Position numbers and translations under genes: made by a program. Of a DNA stretch of 64,000 bases, positions 45,748 through 55,375 are shown in pieces (position 1 is the stretch's first letter; the number at the start of each line of letters is the position of its first letter). Where the stretch lies: positions 1 to 64,000 of the forward strand of contig CALWLI010000025.1 in NCBI GenBank assembly GCA_944381485.1, written 5' to 3'. The stretch is from an uncultured Lachnospiraceae bacterium (GTDB taxonomy: Bacteria > Bacillota > Clostridia > Lachnospirales > Lachnospiraceae). The notes beneath the pieces are model-generated. The model was not told the origin of the DNA, did no database searches, and saw only the letters and a list, made by a program, of their open reading frames with translations.

Positions 45748-45772
45748 AGGCGGGGATACAGGATCCCCGCCT
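45748..45772. terminator. Bidirectional terminator
   Basis: AGGCGGGGAT (45748-45757) pairs perfectly with ATCCCCGCCT (45763-45772) around a 5-base loop. Both flanks are T/A-rich, with TAACATTTAATTATT on the plus side and GATTATTTTTG on the minus side. It serves the convergent yihY-like and Nudix genes. Confidence 0.88.
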
Positions 45773-45788
45773 TAACATTTAATTATTA

Positions 45789-46238
45789 TCAGCCTTGCTT
45801 CACTCCCCATTTTCCTGCCTTGTGAAGCTCTCTGTATATCTCATAACCCTCCTCCAGCATCTGTCTCTCATTCGGAAACTTAAGGAGATGTATGGCTTCG
45901 TGGTACTTGTAATATCCGCTGTCCAGAAAGTACTCCTCCCTCTGGGGCTTCGACCTGTAGCTGAACCCCCTCATAAGATACCAGTGCACGTCCTTCTCCA
46001 CCTTGTCCTCAGGAACTATGAAGGAGTAGGAACTCTTTCCTATGTACTTTACTATCTCGGCGTCAGCGCCGGTCTCCTCCTTCACCTCTCTGAGAGCAGT
46101 CTCCTCATGAGTCTCCCCCGCCTCGACGGTACCTTTGGGAAGGACCCAGCCCTCGTATCTGTTTTTAAAGTTTTTATAAAGCAGAAGTATCTTTCCTCTG
46201 TAGATCACTACGCCTCCGCAGCTTACTGCCTCTATCAT
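45789..46238 (-). CDS. Nudix hydrolase
   Basis: A 149-residue pyrophosphohydrolase. The Nudix box GTVEAGETHEETALREVKEETGAD (positions about 35-58) has every conserved residue of GX5EX7REUXEEXGU. The start IEAVSCGGVVIYRGKILLLYKN and WVLPKG resemble the diadenosine tetraphosphatase or MutT-like branch. A conserved HEA near residue 110 is also present. The substrate is not fixed by the sequence. It lies 92 bp after the pbp gene on the same strand. Confidence 0.93.
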   Translation of the reverse strand: MIEAVSCGGVVIYRGKILLLYKNFKNRYEGWVLPKGTVEAGETHEETALREVKEETGADAEIVKYIGKSSYSFIVPEDKVEKDVHWYLMRGFSYRSKPQREEYFLDSGYYKYHEAIHLLKFPNERQMLEEGYEIYRELHKAGKWGVKQG

Positions 46239-46330
46239 ATGCAGTTCCTCTTTTCCTTCCTTGGGACCACCCGCATGTCCCTCGGATACTCTCCGAAATA
46301 TTATAGCATAATTATGTAAGCATATACAAA

Positions 46331-47815
46331 TTAATTTTTAAGGGTCTCAAACAGCCTGTCCGTCACCTGACGAGCGATAGGAGCGGCAGTCGCCCCTCCT
46401 GACTTTCCGTCCTCGACTATGACCGCCACAGCTATGTCCGAGGGCGCGTTTTCACCCTCCGCTCTTACAAAGGAGAGACACCAGGCATGGGTCCTCTCAC
46501 CATTGTCATATTCCGCAGAGCCGGTCTTTACGCAGGCCTCGTAAGCCGCGTCTCTGAAGGCTGAGCCTGTTCCCTCAGTCACCACAAGGCGCATCATCTC
46601 GCTGAGCCTTTCCGCATCCTCCGGGCTCATGATCCTTCCGTACTCCTCAGGCTTAAAGCTCTTAAAGAACTCTCCTCCTGCGCTCTCAAGCCTGTCTGTA
46701 AACATAGGCTTCATAAGTACTCCGTCGTTTGCTATGGCCGCTGTCACCATAAGCATATGGGCAGGGCTTACAAGGGTGTTTCCCTGTCCCATCCCCGTAA
46801 GCTCCTTCAAAAAATCAGTGTCCGAGTCTGTAAGACTGTAGCTGCTCCTTGTATAGGGAAGGTCCAGGGGAAGCTTTGAGTTAAACAAAAGCTCTGTATT
46901 AAGTTCCATAGCCTTCTCTATGTTGATCTCTGCTCCTATCACCGCAAAAGCTCCGTTACAGGAGTTTGCGAAGGCCTCATAAAGGTCCTGCTCCCCGTGG
47001 GCTTCGTTGCCGTAACAGCTTATGGTATTTCCCTCGCCGTCCTCGTAGGTCCCGTCGCAGACATAGCTGAAGTCCTGATAGTCATAGGGGTGCTCATGCA
47101 TGTATTCAAGTACAGTAAAAATCTTAAATATGGAGCCTGGAGGGTATGAGCCCTGAGCAGCTCTGTTTAAGAGCTGTCCCCTGTCATTTTCCTCTGAGGT
47201 TATCTCTTCCCAGTCCTCATTTATACTGTTAGGGTCGAATCCGGGCTTTGACACCATACAGAGGACTCTTCCTGTGGTGGGGTCCATGGCCATGACGGCT
47301 CCCCTTCTGTCTCCCAGAGCCTCATAGGCTGTCCGCTGCAGCTCAAGACTTACAGTAAGCCAAATATTGTCTCCCGGACTCTTCTCTCCCAAAATCTCAT
47401 TTCTGATCTGCTCTATAAGATTTATGTGGGAGGACAGAAGATAAAAATTCCCCAGGGATTCCATGCCTGTTTTTCCCTTTGTGGAGTAGCCCGTCATATG
47501 GCAGAAAAGCTCTCCGAAGGGGTATTTTCTGCTCTCCCCTCCTGTTTCATCCACCTCTGTGTAAGCCAGTACCTCTCCCTCCGAGGACTTTATCTCTCCC
47601 CTTACTATCCTCTCCGAGAACAGATCAAGTCTCGGATTGTAGGTGTTACCTATCACCGACTGACTGCCGCAAAAGACAAAGTACAGGAAATAGGCCATAA
47701 GCAGCACAAAGACAAGGCTGACGGCATAGCTTATGTGGAGTATGCTCCTGTTGGATCTGTTTCTCAGATTCCTTGACCTTATGCTTTTTTCATCTTTTCT
47801 CTTAAATATGCTCAT
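46331..47815 (-). CDS. Penicillin-binding transpeptidase (class B PBP, PbpA-like)
   Basis: A membrane-anchored D,D-transpeptidase of 494 residues that cross-links peptidoglycan. A basic cytoplasmic stretch precedes one helix (ILHISYAVSLVFVLLMAYFLYFVF, about 25-48). The transpeptidase domain has the SxxK motif in PPGSIFKIF near residue 225, SxN in ANSCNGAF near 290 and KTGSAEYDNG near 430. The N-terminal dimerisation region is short compared with FtsI. ATGA joins it to the FtsW/RodA gene, so this is a cognate SEDS-bPBP pair. Confidence 0.93.
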   Translation of the reverse strand: MSIFKRKDEKSIRSRNLRNRSNRSILHISYAVSLVFVLLMAYFLYFVFCGSQSVIGNTYNPRLDLFSERIVRGEIKSSEGEVLAYTEVDETGGESRKYPFGELFCHMTGYSTKGKTGMESLGNFYLLSSHINLIEQIRNEILGEKSPGDNIWLTVSLELQRTAYEALGDRRGAVMAMDPTTGRVLCMVSKPGFDPNSINEDWEEITSEENDRGQLLNRAAQGSYPPGSIFKIFTVLEYMHEHPYDYQDFSYVCDGTYEDGEGNTISCYGNEAHGEQDLYEAFANSCNGAFAVIGAEINIEKAMELNTELLFNSKLPLDLPYTRSSYSLTDSDTDFLKELTGMGQGNTLVSPAHMLMVTAAIANDGVLMKPMFTDRLESAGGEFFKSFKPEEYGRIMSPEDAERLSEMMRLVVTEGTGSAFRDAAYEACVKTGSAEYDNGERTHAWCLSFVRAEGENAPSDIAVAVIVEDGKSGGATAAPIARQVTDRLFETLKN

Positions 47816-49221
47816 ATCTCTTCTCTGTCGTCCGCCTCATACTCTGACTCATAAACCGAGTCATCCTCTCCTCCATACTCCTCATCATAGCTTAGATCGT
47901 ACTCGTCACCGAAGGCCTCGTCCTCGTTCTTCTTTATGAGGTAGAGCCCCTCTATGGTCATAAACAGTATGAAGGAGCTCAATATGGAGCTGCCGCCGTA
48001 GCTCACAAAGGGAAGAGTCACTCCCGTTGATGGGATGAATTTGGTAACTCCCCCTATAGTCAAAAAGACCTGCACCGCATATTCAAAGCCCAGTCCCACA
48101 GCTACCAGCTTGTAAAAGCTCATGTCCATGTAGGTAGCTATGGTCATCATTTGCAGAAAGCATCCCAGGCAGATCAGTATGATGCAGAGGGCAACGGCTG
48201 CTCCCATCTCCTCCGATATGGCGGAAAAAATAAAGTCCTTCTCCACTATGGGAATGCGCTCCGGCATGCCCTGCATTAACCCCATGCCGGCAAATCCTCC
48301 TGTACCTATGGCAAATAGGGAGTGGGCTATCTGGTATCCCTTGTTTGTAATGTCGCTCCAGGGATCGATCCAGGCCTCCACCCTTGTCCTCACATGGGAA
48401 AACATCCTGTAGGCCCCTAAGGACGCCAGAGAAAACATTCCTCCTCCCAGAAAGACATAGAGCTTTCGCCCTGTGGCTATATAAAGTATTATGACGTAGG
48501 CCATAAAGAAGATAAGGGCTGTCCCCAGATCTCTGCAGGCTATAAGTATCAGCACATGGAGGGCCGCTATGGAGGAGGTGATGAATATGTTTTTAAAATC
48601 CACCGACCTTCCCAGCATGCTGGCTGCAAAGAATACGAAGGTTATCTTCACGAATTCCGCAGGCTGAAATGAAAAGCCCCCAAAAGAGAGGGCCATCTTT
48701 GCCCCGTAGGTCACAGAGCCTGTAAAAAGCACGGCCAAAAGCAATACTATGCCCAGTCCTATGTAGAGAAAGCTCCAGCTTATAAGCCCCCATACCTTGT
48801 CTATGACAAGAGGTATTATCCATGTTGCGACGGCACTTATGACTATTATCACAAACTGCCTCATGGCATCCTTTATGTCAAGTCTTGTGAGCATTATCAT
48901 TCCAAGGCTTAGGAGCATGCACATATTGTTGAGAAGGAGCTTTGAAATATTCTTGTAGAATAGGACAGACAGCTTCAGATAGGTTGCGGTAAACACAGCT
49001 GAAAGCAGGAAAAGAACTATGACTCTGTTGTCGTTCGTCTTAAGAAAAATGACACTGTAGGAGATCAGCTGCAAGAGAAGGACAGACCTTCTCTGAAATC
49101 TGCAGTATTCATCTCTCGCAGTGTCATCCGCAACTCCGAAGTAGCGAAAATTACAGAAGGTATAGAGGGCCATGATGATTATTATCAAATACTTGCTTAT
49201 CTCTATGTATATATTTATCAT
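47812..49221 (-). CDS. SEDS glycosyltransferase (FtsW/RodA/SpoVE family)
   Basis: Peptidoglycan polymerase of the SEDS family, 469 residues with about ten to twelve helices. Conserved features are FSFQPAEFVKITFVFF near 210, RDLGTALIFFMAYVIILY near 250, YQIAHSLFAIGTGGFAGMGL near 310 and the signature GVTLPFVSYGGSSILSSF near 400. The C-terminal 45 residues are very acidic (DEEYGGEDDSVYESEYEADD), an odd cytoplasmic tail. Its stop overlaps the PBP start by ATGA. Division versus elongation cannot be decided from the sequence. Confidence 0.94.
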   Translation of the reverse strand: MINIYIEISKYLIIIIMALYTFCNFRYFGVADDTARDEYCRFQRRSVLLLQLISYSVIFLKTNDNRVIVLFLLSAVFTATYLKLSVLFYKNISKLLLNNMCMLLSLGMIMLTRLDIKDAMRQFVIIVISAVATWIIPLVIDKVWGLISWSFLYIGLGIVLLLAVLFTGSVTYGAKMALSFGGFSFQPAEFVKITFVFFAASMLGRSVDFKNIFITSSIAALHVLILIACRDLGTALIFFMAYVIILYIATGRKLYVFLGGGMFSLASLGAYRMFSHVRTRVEAWIDPWSDITNKGYQIAHSLFAIGTGGFAGMGLMQGMPERIPIVEKDFIFSAISEEMGAAVALCIILICLGCFLQMMTIATYMDMSFYKLVAVGLGFEYAVQVFLTIGGVTKFIPSTGVTLPFVSYGGSSILSSFILFMTIEGLYLIKKNEDEAFGDEYDLSYDEEYGGEDDSVYESEYEADDREEI

Positions 49222-49226
49222 CCGTA

Positions 49227-50087
49227 TTACTCCACGCCTCTCTTAAAATGCCCCCCGGTATATTCCTTTCCTCTTTTAAGCTCTGATATGTCCTTTACCG
49301 CATCTCTGAGTATGCTTAAGGTCTCCTCATATGATTCTGTGGTAAATTCCAGCCTCAGGAAATCAGGGGAAAGAGCCTCTATCTCCTTCCGAAGGTCATA
49401 TATCATGGTAGGCTTTGAATTGTATACAGTATTGTAGCAGCAGCTACAGCAGTTCTTTACAGGCATCATACTTCCCGTCCTGTCCTTCAGGTAGAGGATG
49501 CTCTCTTTCTTGTCGCAGCCCGATACCGTCTTTTTTATGCACTGGGCTGTCACCATCATAGGTATGCGGCCATAGACCGTAAGCTCTGTATTAAGCTTGT
49601 CTTCTCCTTCCTCTCCCTCAAATATACGTCTGTCTGACAGGAGACCTTTCAGCTCTCTGAAATTAAGTTCCAGAGGGAGGGTGATGGTGTCCGCCTTCAG
49701 TCCGGACATGAGCTCCAGACTCTCCCTGTTGAAGGCATATATGGTATAATCAAAAACAAGGGGAGGAATCCTCTCCCCCTCATCTTTAAATTTTTCTCTC
49801 ACGTACCCCAATTCCTCAAGTGTTCTCAGAAGAAAGAGGTCAAATTTCAGAAGCTTTTCTCTGTTGGCCTCAAACAGGCCCTCCGCCTCCTGCCTGAATA
49901 TATGGGGAAATCTCGCACCGCATCTTTTCCCTGCACTCCTGCAGCTTTCAATGCAGCTTTCCCATATATCCGGCTTAAAATGTCCTGTGTCTATATAAAT
50001 CAATGAGAGCTCAGGCGTGTCAAGGCATGCTCTGAGCTGCTCCTTTGTCTCAACGCCTGCTCTCAAGTATCTTCTCTGTGATCTCAT
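49227..50087 (-). CDS. U32-associated C-terminal protein (second half of a split U32 protein)
   Basis: A 286-residue protein that matches the second half of long U32-family proteins. The start region YLRAGVETKEQLRACLDTPELSLIYIDTGHF resembles the strand-helix motif after the U32 domain. A cluster of Cys residues lies at VKNCCSCCYNTVYNSKP near 220, likely metal or cluster ligands; QCIKKTVSGC near 190 may add more. It is in the +1 frame relative to the preceding U32 gene and overlaps it by 38 bp, with homology resuming exactly at the junction. The ATG at 50087 has GAAGG upstream. Natural split or frameshift is unresolved. Confidence 0.72.
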   Translation of the reverse strand: MRSQRRYLRAGVETKEQLRACLDTPELSLIYIDTGHFKPDIWESCIESCRSAGKRCGARFPHIFRQEAEGLFEANREKLLKFDLFLLRTLEELGYVREKFKDEGERIPPLVFDYTIYAFNRESLELMSGLKADTITLPLELNFRELKGLLSDRRIFEGEEGEDKLNTELTVYGRIPMMVTAQCIKKTVSGCDKKESILYLKDRTGSMMPVKNCCSCCYNTVYNSKPTMIYDLRKEIEALSPDFLRLEFTTESYEETLSILRDAVKDISELKRGKEYTGGHFKRGVE

Positions 50088-51408
50088 CTGTCGCCCTTCT
50101 TCTGATATCATTTATCTGCTTTACAGGTATGAAGAGCCCATCCTCAAGGTCTGATTCAATGCTCTCCACATAAAAGCAGGTATTTCCAAGCTTTGACACT
50201 CTTTCTCTTATCTCATCCGGACTGACAGCCCTGTTTTTCGCTGTCTCCAAAAGATCTTCGGAAAAAACTGTAGCCTTTATCCTCAGGCCCTTAAGATCGT
50301 ATATGAAGCTGAGACTCAGCCTCTCCCCTGCTCTTCCCCTTATCTCGACAGCAAGGGGTATCTTTTTGTCCCTGTCAAGAAAGCTTTCCCTTATGTCCTT
50401 TATGACAGACTCGTCAGGTATCCTTCTCTCGTTTTTCTCCTTGAGGGAGACCATGTCTCTTCCGTTATGCTCCCTCAGGTATCCGTCAGTCTCTCCTCCC
50501 CTGTCAAAGACCTCGTTGAGGATACGCAGGTCCTCTCTGTCGGGAATTATGAGAGGCGGCTCCTCTCCCGGGTTTTCCGAAAGAATTCTTAAGGCTCTGT
50601 CAATATATTTCCTGTATACCGAGGTCACTCCCGCCACATAGACAGGGCTTTTCATCCTGCCCTCTATCTTCATGGAGTATACGCCCGCATTTATCATCCT
50701 CGGAAGATATTCTATGGTGCAGAGATCCTTAAGGCTCAGCACATATCTCTCATTCTCTCTTCCAAGCCGTCTCATACTCTCGTCATAGACCTCGTAGGGC
50801 AGTCTGCAGGGGCCGGCACAGCGCCCTCTGTTGCCGCTCCTTCCGCCTATTATGGAGCTCATCAGGCATTGCCCGCTGTAGGCATAGCAGAGGGCTCCGT
50901 GAACAAAGGCCTCTATCTCTATATCGGCCTCGTCCCTTATCCTCTTTATCTCAGCGAGGGAGAGCTCCCTTGGAGTTACCACCCTCACAACTCCCAGCTC
51001 CTTCAAAAGCTTTGCGTAGTAGGGCCCTGTCACAGTCATCTGTGTGCTTGCATGAAGAGGAAGGGAGGGAAAATTCTTTCTTATAAGGCTCAGGACTCCC
51101 ATGTCCTGAACTATCACTCCGTCCACGCCTCTTTCTTCGTAGGGAGAAAGATAGGCACAGAGCTCCTCTGTCTCGGCATCCTTAAGGAGGGTGTTGACAG
51201 TCATATACACCTTGACTCCGTAGAGATGGCAGTAGTCTATGGCTTTTATCAGCTCATCCTCATCGCTTGTGGCGCTCTCTGCATAGGCTCTCGCTCCGAA
51301 GAGCCTTCCGCCCATATAGATGGCGTCCGCTCCCGCATTTACCGCAGCCCTGACGCAGTCAAAGCTTCCTGCCGGGGCCAGCAATTCCGCCTCGTTATGC
51401 CTTTTCAC
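50050..51408 (-). CDS. U32-family protein (RlhA/YdcP-like)
   Basis: A 452-residue member of peptidase family U32, now known in Escherichia coli to include RNA-hydroxylation enzymes such as RlhA (23S rRNA C2501). It begins ELLAPAGSFDCVRAAVNAGADAIYMG. The signature FVHGALCYAYSGQCLMSSIIGGRSGNRGRCAGPCR carries the conserved cysteines near residue 170-200. IEGRMKSPVYVAGVTSVYRKYID and the DUF3656-like domain (about 330-450) follow. It overlaps zapA by 14 bp at its start. It is probably an RNA or cofactor modification protein, not a protease; the exact target is unknown. Confidence 0.88.
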   Translation of the reverse strand: MKRHNEAELLAPAGSFDCVRAAVNAGADAIYMGGRLFGARAYAESATSDEDELIKAIDYCHLYGVKVYMTVNTLLKDAETEELCAYLSPYEERGVDGVIVQDMGVLSLIRKNFPSLPLHASTQMTVTGPYYAKLLKELGVVRVVTPRELSLAEIKRIRDEADIEIEAFVHGALCYAYSGQCLMSSIIGGRSGNRGRCAGPCRLPYEVYDESMRRLGRENERYVLSLKDLCTIEYLPRMINAGVYSMKIEGRMKSPVYVAGVTSVYRKYIDRALRILSENPGEEPPLIIPDREDLRILNEVFDRGGETDGYLREHNGRDMVSLKEKNERRIPDESVIKDIRESFLDRDKKIPLAVEIRGRAGERLSLSFIYDLKGLRIKATVFSEDLLETAKNRAVSPDEIRERVSKLGNTCFYVESIESDLEDGLFIPVKQINDIRRRATDEITEKILESRR

Positions 51409-51787
51409 GGCTCAGCTCCTCATATTTTGCCTTGAGCTCGCTGTAGTTCTTCTCCACACTTTTCTGCTGTTTAAGGGCGGAGTCCAGCTTCATCTGAGCG
51501 CTTATAAGGTCATGCTTAAGGCTGTAGAGATCCTTCTCCGACTCAGCCTTCTCCTTCATAAGGCGCTTTAACTCCATCTCCGATCTGAAATATTCATCAG
51601 CGAGATTGAGGTTTAAAAGAAGTCTCTTGTACTCGGAGTCAAGCCTTGAATACCCGGGGATCTTCCTGATCTCCTCCAGCTTTTTGTTTATGAACGCCGC
51701 CACCTGCTGCATATAGGTGTCCTCCGCTCCGCTCACGGTATATATCTTGCCGTCTATCAACACTTCAGTAGTGTTTGTATCGTTCAT
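51395..51787 (-). CDS. zapA: Cell division protein ZapA
   Basis: ZapA bundles FtsZ filaments at midcell. The 130-residue protein has the N-terminal ZapA globular domain (VLIDGKIYTVSGAEDTYMQQVAAFINKKLEEI) and NLADEYFRSEMELKRL, then a long coiled-coil tail (about 65-130). It lies 40 bp after ruvB. Linkage to FtsW/RodA and PBP three genes downstream fits a division role. Confidence 0.92.
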   Translation of the reverse strand: MNDTNTTEVLIDGKIYTVSGAEDTYMQQVAAFINKKLEEIRKIPGYSRLDSEYKRLLLNLNLADEYFRSEMELKRLMKEKAESEKDLYSLKHDLISAQMKLDSALKQQKSVEKNYSELKAKYEELSREKA

Positions 51788-51827
51788 ATATCCACCTCTT
51801 TATATTTGTCTGTTTCTTAAAATCTTA

Positions 51828-52871
51828 TCAAAGGCTGAGCCTCTGCTGTCCGTACATCCCTTCACTTCCGTCTTCACGGTCGAAATCCAGGCCTAAATGT
51901 CTGTAGGCATTTGGTGTGGCTATCCTTCCCCTGGGCGTTCTCTGAATGAGTCCGTTCATGAGAAGGTAGGGCTCGTACACATCCTCAAGAGTACCTGCAT
52001 CCTCGGAGAGGGCCGCAGCCAGAGTGTCTATGCCGACAGGGCCTCCTGAAAACTTCTCAATAATAGTTGTAAGTATAGTCCTGTCATTATTGTCAAGACC
52101 CAGCTTATCCACATCCAGTATGTCAAGAGCGAAGTCCGCCACCTCACCGGTTATATTCCCGTCATATTTAACCTCGGCAAAGTCCCTCACCCTCTTGAGA
52201 AGTCTGTTGGCAAGTCTGGGGGTTCCTCTGGATCGCCTGGCTATCTTCATAGCTCCCTCATCATCTATGCCTACACTAAGAACACCTGCCGAGCGCATCA
52301 CTATCTCCTTAAGCTCCGCGGGGGTGTAGAATTCCATTTTTTCCACCATGCCGAATCTGTCTCTCAAGGGGGCTGTCAGAAGGCCTGCTCTGGTAGTTGC
52401 CCCCACCAGAGTAAATTTCGGCAAGTCAAGTCTTATGCTCCTTGCCGAGGCCTCCTTGCCCAGCATTATGTCTATGGCAAAGTCCTCCATGGCAGGATAA
52501 AGCACCTCCTCCACCTGCCTGTTGAGCCTGTGGATCTCATCTATAAAAAGTATGTCTCCCTGCTGAAGATTGTTGAGTATGGCGGCCATCTCCCCGGGCT
52601 TCTCTATGGCCGGTCCCGATGTCACCTTCATATTTACTCCCATCTCGTTTGCGATTATGCCCGCTATGGTAGTTTTTCCCAATCCCGGAGGGCCGTAAAA
52701 AAGCACATGGTCAAGGGCCTCTCCCCTGTTCTTCGCCGCCTCTATATAGACCTTCATCATCTCCTTTATCCTTGACTGGCCTATATATTCATCAAGACTT
52801 TGAGGCCTCAGGGAGGTCTCTATCCTTTTTTCTTCCTCAGTAACATCAGTGCTTATGATTCTTCTCTCCAT
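51828..52871 (-). CDS. ruvB: Holliday junction branch-migration ATPase RuvB
   Basis: AAA+ motor that drives branch migration with RuvA. The 347-residue protein has [13 protein letters not shown], Walker [10 protein letters not shown] near residue 55, [17 protein letters not shown], Walker B IDEIHRL near 105, and the C-terminal winged helix with [17 protein letters not shown]. All family blocks are present. It lies 56 bp after ruvA. Confidence 0.99.
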   Translation of the reverse strand: MERRIISTDVTEEEKRIETSLRPQSLDEYIGQSRIKEMMKVYIEAAKNRGEALDHVLFYGPPGLGKTTIAGIIANEMGVNMKVTSGPAIEKPGEMAAILNNLQQGDILFIDEIHRLNRQVEEVLYPAMEDFAIDIMLGKEASARSIRLDLPKFTLVGATTRAGLLTAPLRDRFGMVEKMEFYTPAELKEIVMRSAGVLSVGIDDEGAMKIARRSRGTPRLANRLLKRVRDFAEVKYDGNITGEVADFALDILDVDKLGLDNNDRTILTTIIEKFSGGPVGIDTLAAALSEDAGTLEDVYEPYLLMNGLIQRTPRGRIATPNAYRHLGLDFDREDGSEGMYGQQRLSL

Positions 52872-52927
52872 TTGTTATGCCGCTTATCTCCCGAAATTAT
52901 AATAATATATTTTCTTTAAGCTTTACA

Positions 52928-53548
52928 CTAAAAATTTCTTAAAGCCTGCTTAAGTATTGACTCTGTGCCCTGCTCCTCACCTACACCGGATGCCTTTACC
53001 TTCCTTATGGCAGACACAGCCTCGCTCCTTGAGTATCCCAGAGAAACGAGAGCCTCCATGGCCTCTCCGTAGGCCCCTTTCGCTCCTCTCATGTCTCCCT
53101 CCGCCATGTCCGCTGGAGAAAGCCCCACAGCCCCTGAAATGTCAGGCATATCCACCTTGTCCTTCAGGTCAAGTATCACTCTCTGAGCTGTCTTTGCCCC
53201 TATTCCGGGGGCTCTGCTTATGGCCTTTGCGTCACCTGATATTATGGCTACCCTCAGCTCATCAGGCCTCAATACAGACAGTATCCCCAGAGCCCCCTTG
53301 GGTCCCACTCCGTTTACACCCAAAAGCTGCCTGAACATCTCCCTGTCCTCTCTGTGCAAAAATCCGTACAGGGACTGTCCGTCCTCCTTCACCGAAAAAT
53401 GCGTGTATATCTTTATCTCCTCGCCAAGGCCGGGAAGTGCCGGAAGCACTGTAGCGGGAACATAGATCATATAGCCTATGCCTCCCGCTTCAACCACTAC
53501 ATAGCCCTCTCCCATTTCACTCAGAATACCTCTCACAAAGCTTATCAT
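52928..53548 (-). CDS. ruvA: Holliday junction DNA-binding protein RuvA
   Basis: Tetrameric junction-binding protein of 206 residues. The N-terminal OB domain begins MISFVRGILSEMGEGYVVVEAGGIGYMI. Two helix-hairpin-helix motifs follow (LLGVNGVGPKGALGIL near 80 and ISRAPGIGAKTAQRVILDL near 115). The C-terminal domain III (ALVSLGYSRSEAVSAI) contacts RuvB. The ATG at 53548 is preceded by TGGAGA and gives the standard family start; a longer frame upstream was rejected. Confidence 0.98.
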   Translation of the reverse strand: MISFVRGILSEMGEGYVVVEAGGIGYMIYVPATVLPALPGLGEEIKIYTHFSVKEDGQSLYGFLHREDREMFRQLLGVNGVGPKGALGILSVLRPDELRVAIISGDAKAISRAPGIGAKTAQRVILDLKDKVDMPDISGAVGLSPADMAEGDMRGAKGAYGEAMEALVSLGYSRSEAVSAIRKVKASGVGEEQGTESILKQALRNF

Positions 53549-53703
53549 CCGTCTGTCTCCATGTATTATAAAAAAGCATATTTGATATAAGTTTACCACA
53601 TAGGACTCAGCATATCAATCACCCTGTACATGCTTTAAAATCCCTCCTCTCTCTGCTATAATCAGATAAAAATAAGCTGAGAAAGGTAGTGGAATATTAT
53701 CCC

Positions 53704-54855
53704 ATGCTTGAAATTACAAAATCGGTAAAGCCTGAATTTTCTGACGAGGAGGGTCTTCCGGGTCCCCGGGAAAGCCTTGTCTTTTTTGATATAGAGACGA
53801 CAGGTTTAAAGGCCTCCCGGTCCTCCCTCTATCTCATAGGCCTTCTCTTTTTTGAGGGTGAGGAGTGGATATTTAAGCAGTTTTTTGCTGAGGACATGTA
53901 CGATGAGCCTCTTCTGCTTGATGCCTTTTTCGGGATCATAAACAAAAAAAGGGCCTCCTCTGAAAATACGATACTTATACATTATAACGGGGATATGTTT
54001 GACATCCCCTTTATAAAGAATTGTGTCAAAAGTTACAGGCTGCCCTATGACTTTTCAGCTGTAATAAGTCTTGACATGTACAGAAAGATAAAGCCTTTAA
54101 AGGCCTTTCTGGGTCTTCCTGACTGTAAGCTCAAATCCGTGGAGAAATTTCTCGGGAGATATCGGGAGGACAAATACTCCGGGGGAGAGCTCATATATGT
54201 GTATGAGGACTTTTTAAGGAGGAGACAGCAGGGCGGGGATACCCAGAAGCAGGAAGAGCTTCTTCTCCTCCACAATGAGGAGGACATTATGAATATGCCC
54301 CTTGTGCTGGCAATGCTTGCATACTCGGAGCTGTTCAGCGGTGAGCTTGTGCTTATTTCTCAGGATATAGTTGACCTTAATTCCCAGGGCTTTCGCTCGG
54401 GAAAAGAGGTTCTTGATCTCAATTACGCCTTGCCGTCAAGGCTTCCCAGGGATCTGGATTTCTGTCTGGGCCCCTTTAATATAGCCCTCTCGGAAAAGAG
54501 GATGAACCTCGCCGCCGACATGCGCGAGGGTGAGCTCAAGTATTTTTTATCTGACTATAAAAATTATTACTATCTGACATTTGAGGACTACGCAGTTCAC
54601 AAATCAATAGGTGAATTTGTTGACAGAAAAGCAAGAAAGCAGGCCACTGCAAGGACCTGCTATCTGAAGAGCTCCGGATTGTTTTTCCCTCAGCCCAAAG
54701 AGATATTTACCCCCGGCTTTTATGAGGAATATAAAAGCAAGGATATTTATGCTAAATATGACGGCAATGTTTTTAAAGACCGGATTAAAGCATCCGAGTA
54801 CGCCCACGCCGTGCTGGAAGCGGTACTTAAAAGCTCAGGAAAGAAAGATTCCTGA
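53704..54855 (+). CDS. YprB-like RNase H-fold 3'-5' exonuclease
   Basis: A 383-residue protein with a DEDD-type nuclease domain: FFDIETTGL (motif I) near residue 30, HYNGDMFDIPFI (motif II) near 95, and HNEEDIMNM (motif III) near 200. The C-terminal 180 residues show no motif I recognise. YprB in Bacillus is paired with the helicase YprA, which is not present here. The start is uncertain: ATG 53704 lacks a good ribosome site and GTG 53689 lies too close to AAAGG. Its 3' end forms a shared hairpin with the convergent LeuD-type gene. Confidence 0.83.
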   Translation: MLEITKSVKPEFSDEEGLPGPRESLVFFDIETTGLKASRSSLYLIGLLFFEGEEWIFKQFFAEDMYDEPLLLDAFFGIINKKRASSENTILIHYNGDMFDIPFIKNCVKSYRLPYDFSAVISLDMYRKIKPLKAFLGLPDCKLKSVEKFLGRYREDKYSGGELIYVYEDFLRRRQQGGDTQKQEELLLLHNEEDIMNMPLVLAMLAYSELFSGELVLISQDIVDLNSQGFRSGKEVLDLNYALPSRLPRDLDFCLGPFNIALSEKRMNLAADMREGELKYFLSDYKNYYYLTFEDYAVHKSIGEFVDRKARKQATARTCYLKSSGLFFPQPKEIFTPGFYEEYKSKDIYAKYDGNVFKDRIKASEYAHAVLEAVLKSSGKKDS

Positions 54856-54859
54856 GCTT
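54831..54859. terminator. Hairpin between the convergent YprB-like and LeuD-type genes
   Basis: AAGCTCAGGA (54831-54840) pairs perfectly with TCCTGAGCTT (54850-54859) around a 9-base loop. It spans the YprB-like stop codon. TTTT follows on the minus strand; the plus side has a weak tail. Probable terminator for the LeuCD-type operon. Confidence 0.6.
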
Positions 54860-54865
54860 ACAGAT

Positions 54866-55351
54866 CTACTTTTCATTTATATAGTTTATGAGTCCTCCCG
54901 CATTTATCATCTTCTGCAGGAATTCAGGGAAGGGCTGTGATTTAAAGCATACATTCTTTGTATGGTCCTTTATATCTCCGGTGTCAAAATTTATCTCAAC
55001 CTCGTCTCCCTCCTCTATAGCCTTTGCGGCCTCGGGGCACTCTATTATGGGAAGTCCTATATTTATGGCATTTCTGTAAAAGATCCTTGCGAAGGACTTC
55101 GCTATGACACAGCTTATACCACTGTCCTTTATTACCTGAGGAGCGTGCTCTCTTGAGGAGCCGCAGCCGAAGTTACTTCCGGCTATGATAATGTCTCCCG
55201 GGTTTATCCTCTTGGAGAAATCCGCATCCAGATCCTCCATACAGTGAGATGCCAGCTCCTTTCTGTCCATTATATTCAAATATCTGGCGGGGATTATAAT
55301 ATCAGTGTCGATATTGTCCCCGTATTTTATTGTTTTTCCCTTTGCTTCCAT
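54866..55351 (-). CDS. 3-isopropylmalate dehydratase small subunit or related (LeuD type)
   Basis: Swivel-domain small subunit of an aconitase-family hydratase, 161 residues. [22 protein letters not shown], the substrate-loop motif [23 protein letters not shown] and [17 protein letters not shown] are typical. The ATG at 55351 is preceded by GAGAGGG; a longer frame begins in the LeuC stop region. The stop codon is TAG. No leuA or leuB is nearby, so leucine synthesis is not proven; homoaconitate- or dimethylmalate-type substrates are alternatives. Confidence 0.88.
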   Translation of the reverse strand: MEAKGKTIKYGDNIDTDIIIPARYLNIMDRKELASHCMEDLDADFSKRINPGDIIIAGSNFGCGSSREHAPQVIKDSGISCVIAKSFARIFYRNAINIGLPIIECPEAAKAIEEGDEVEINFDTGDIKDHTKNVCFKSQPFPEFLQKMINAGGLINYINEK

Positions 55352-55375
55352 ATTTGACCCTCTCAACTTCATATT

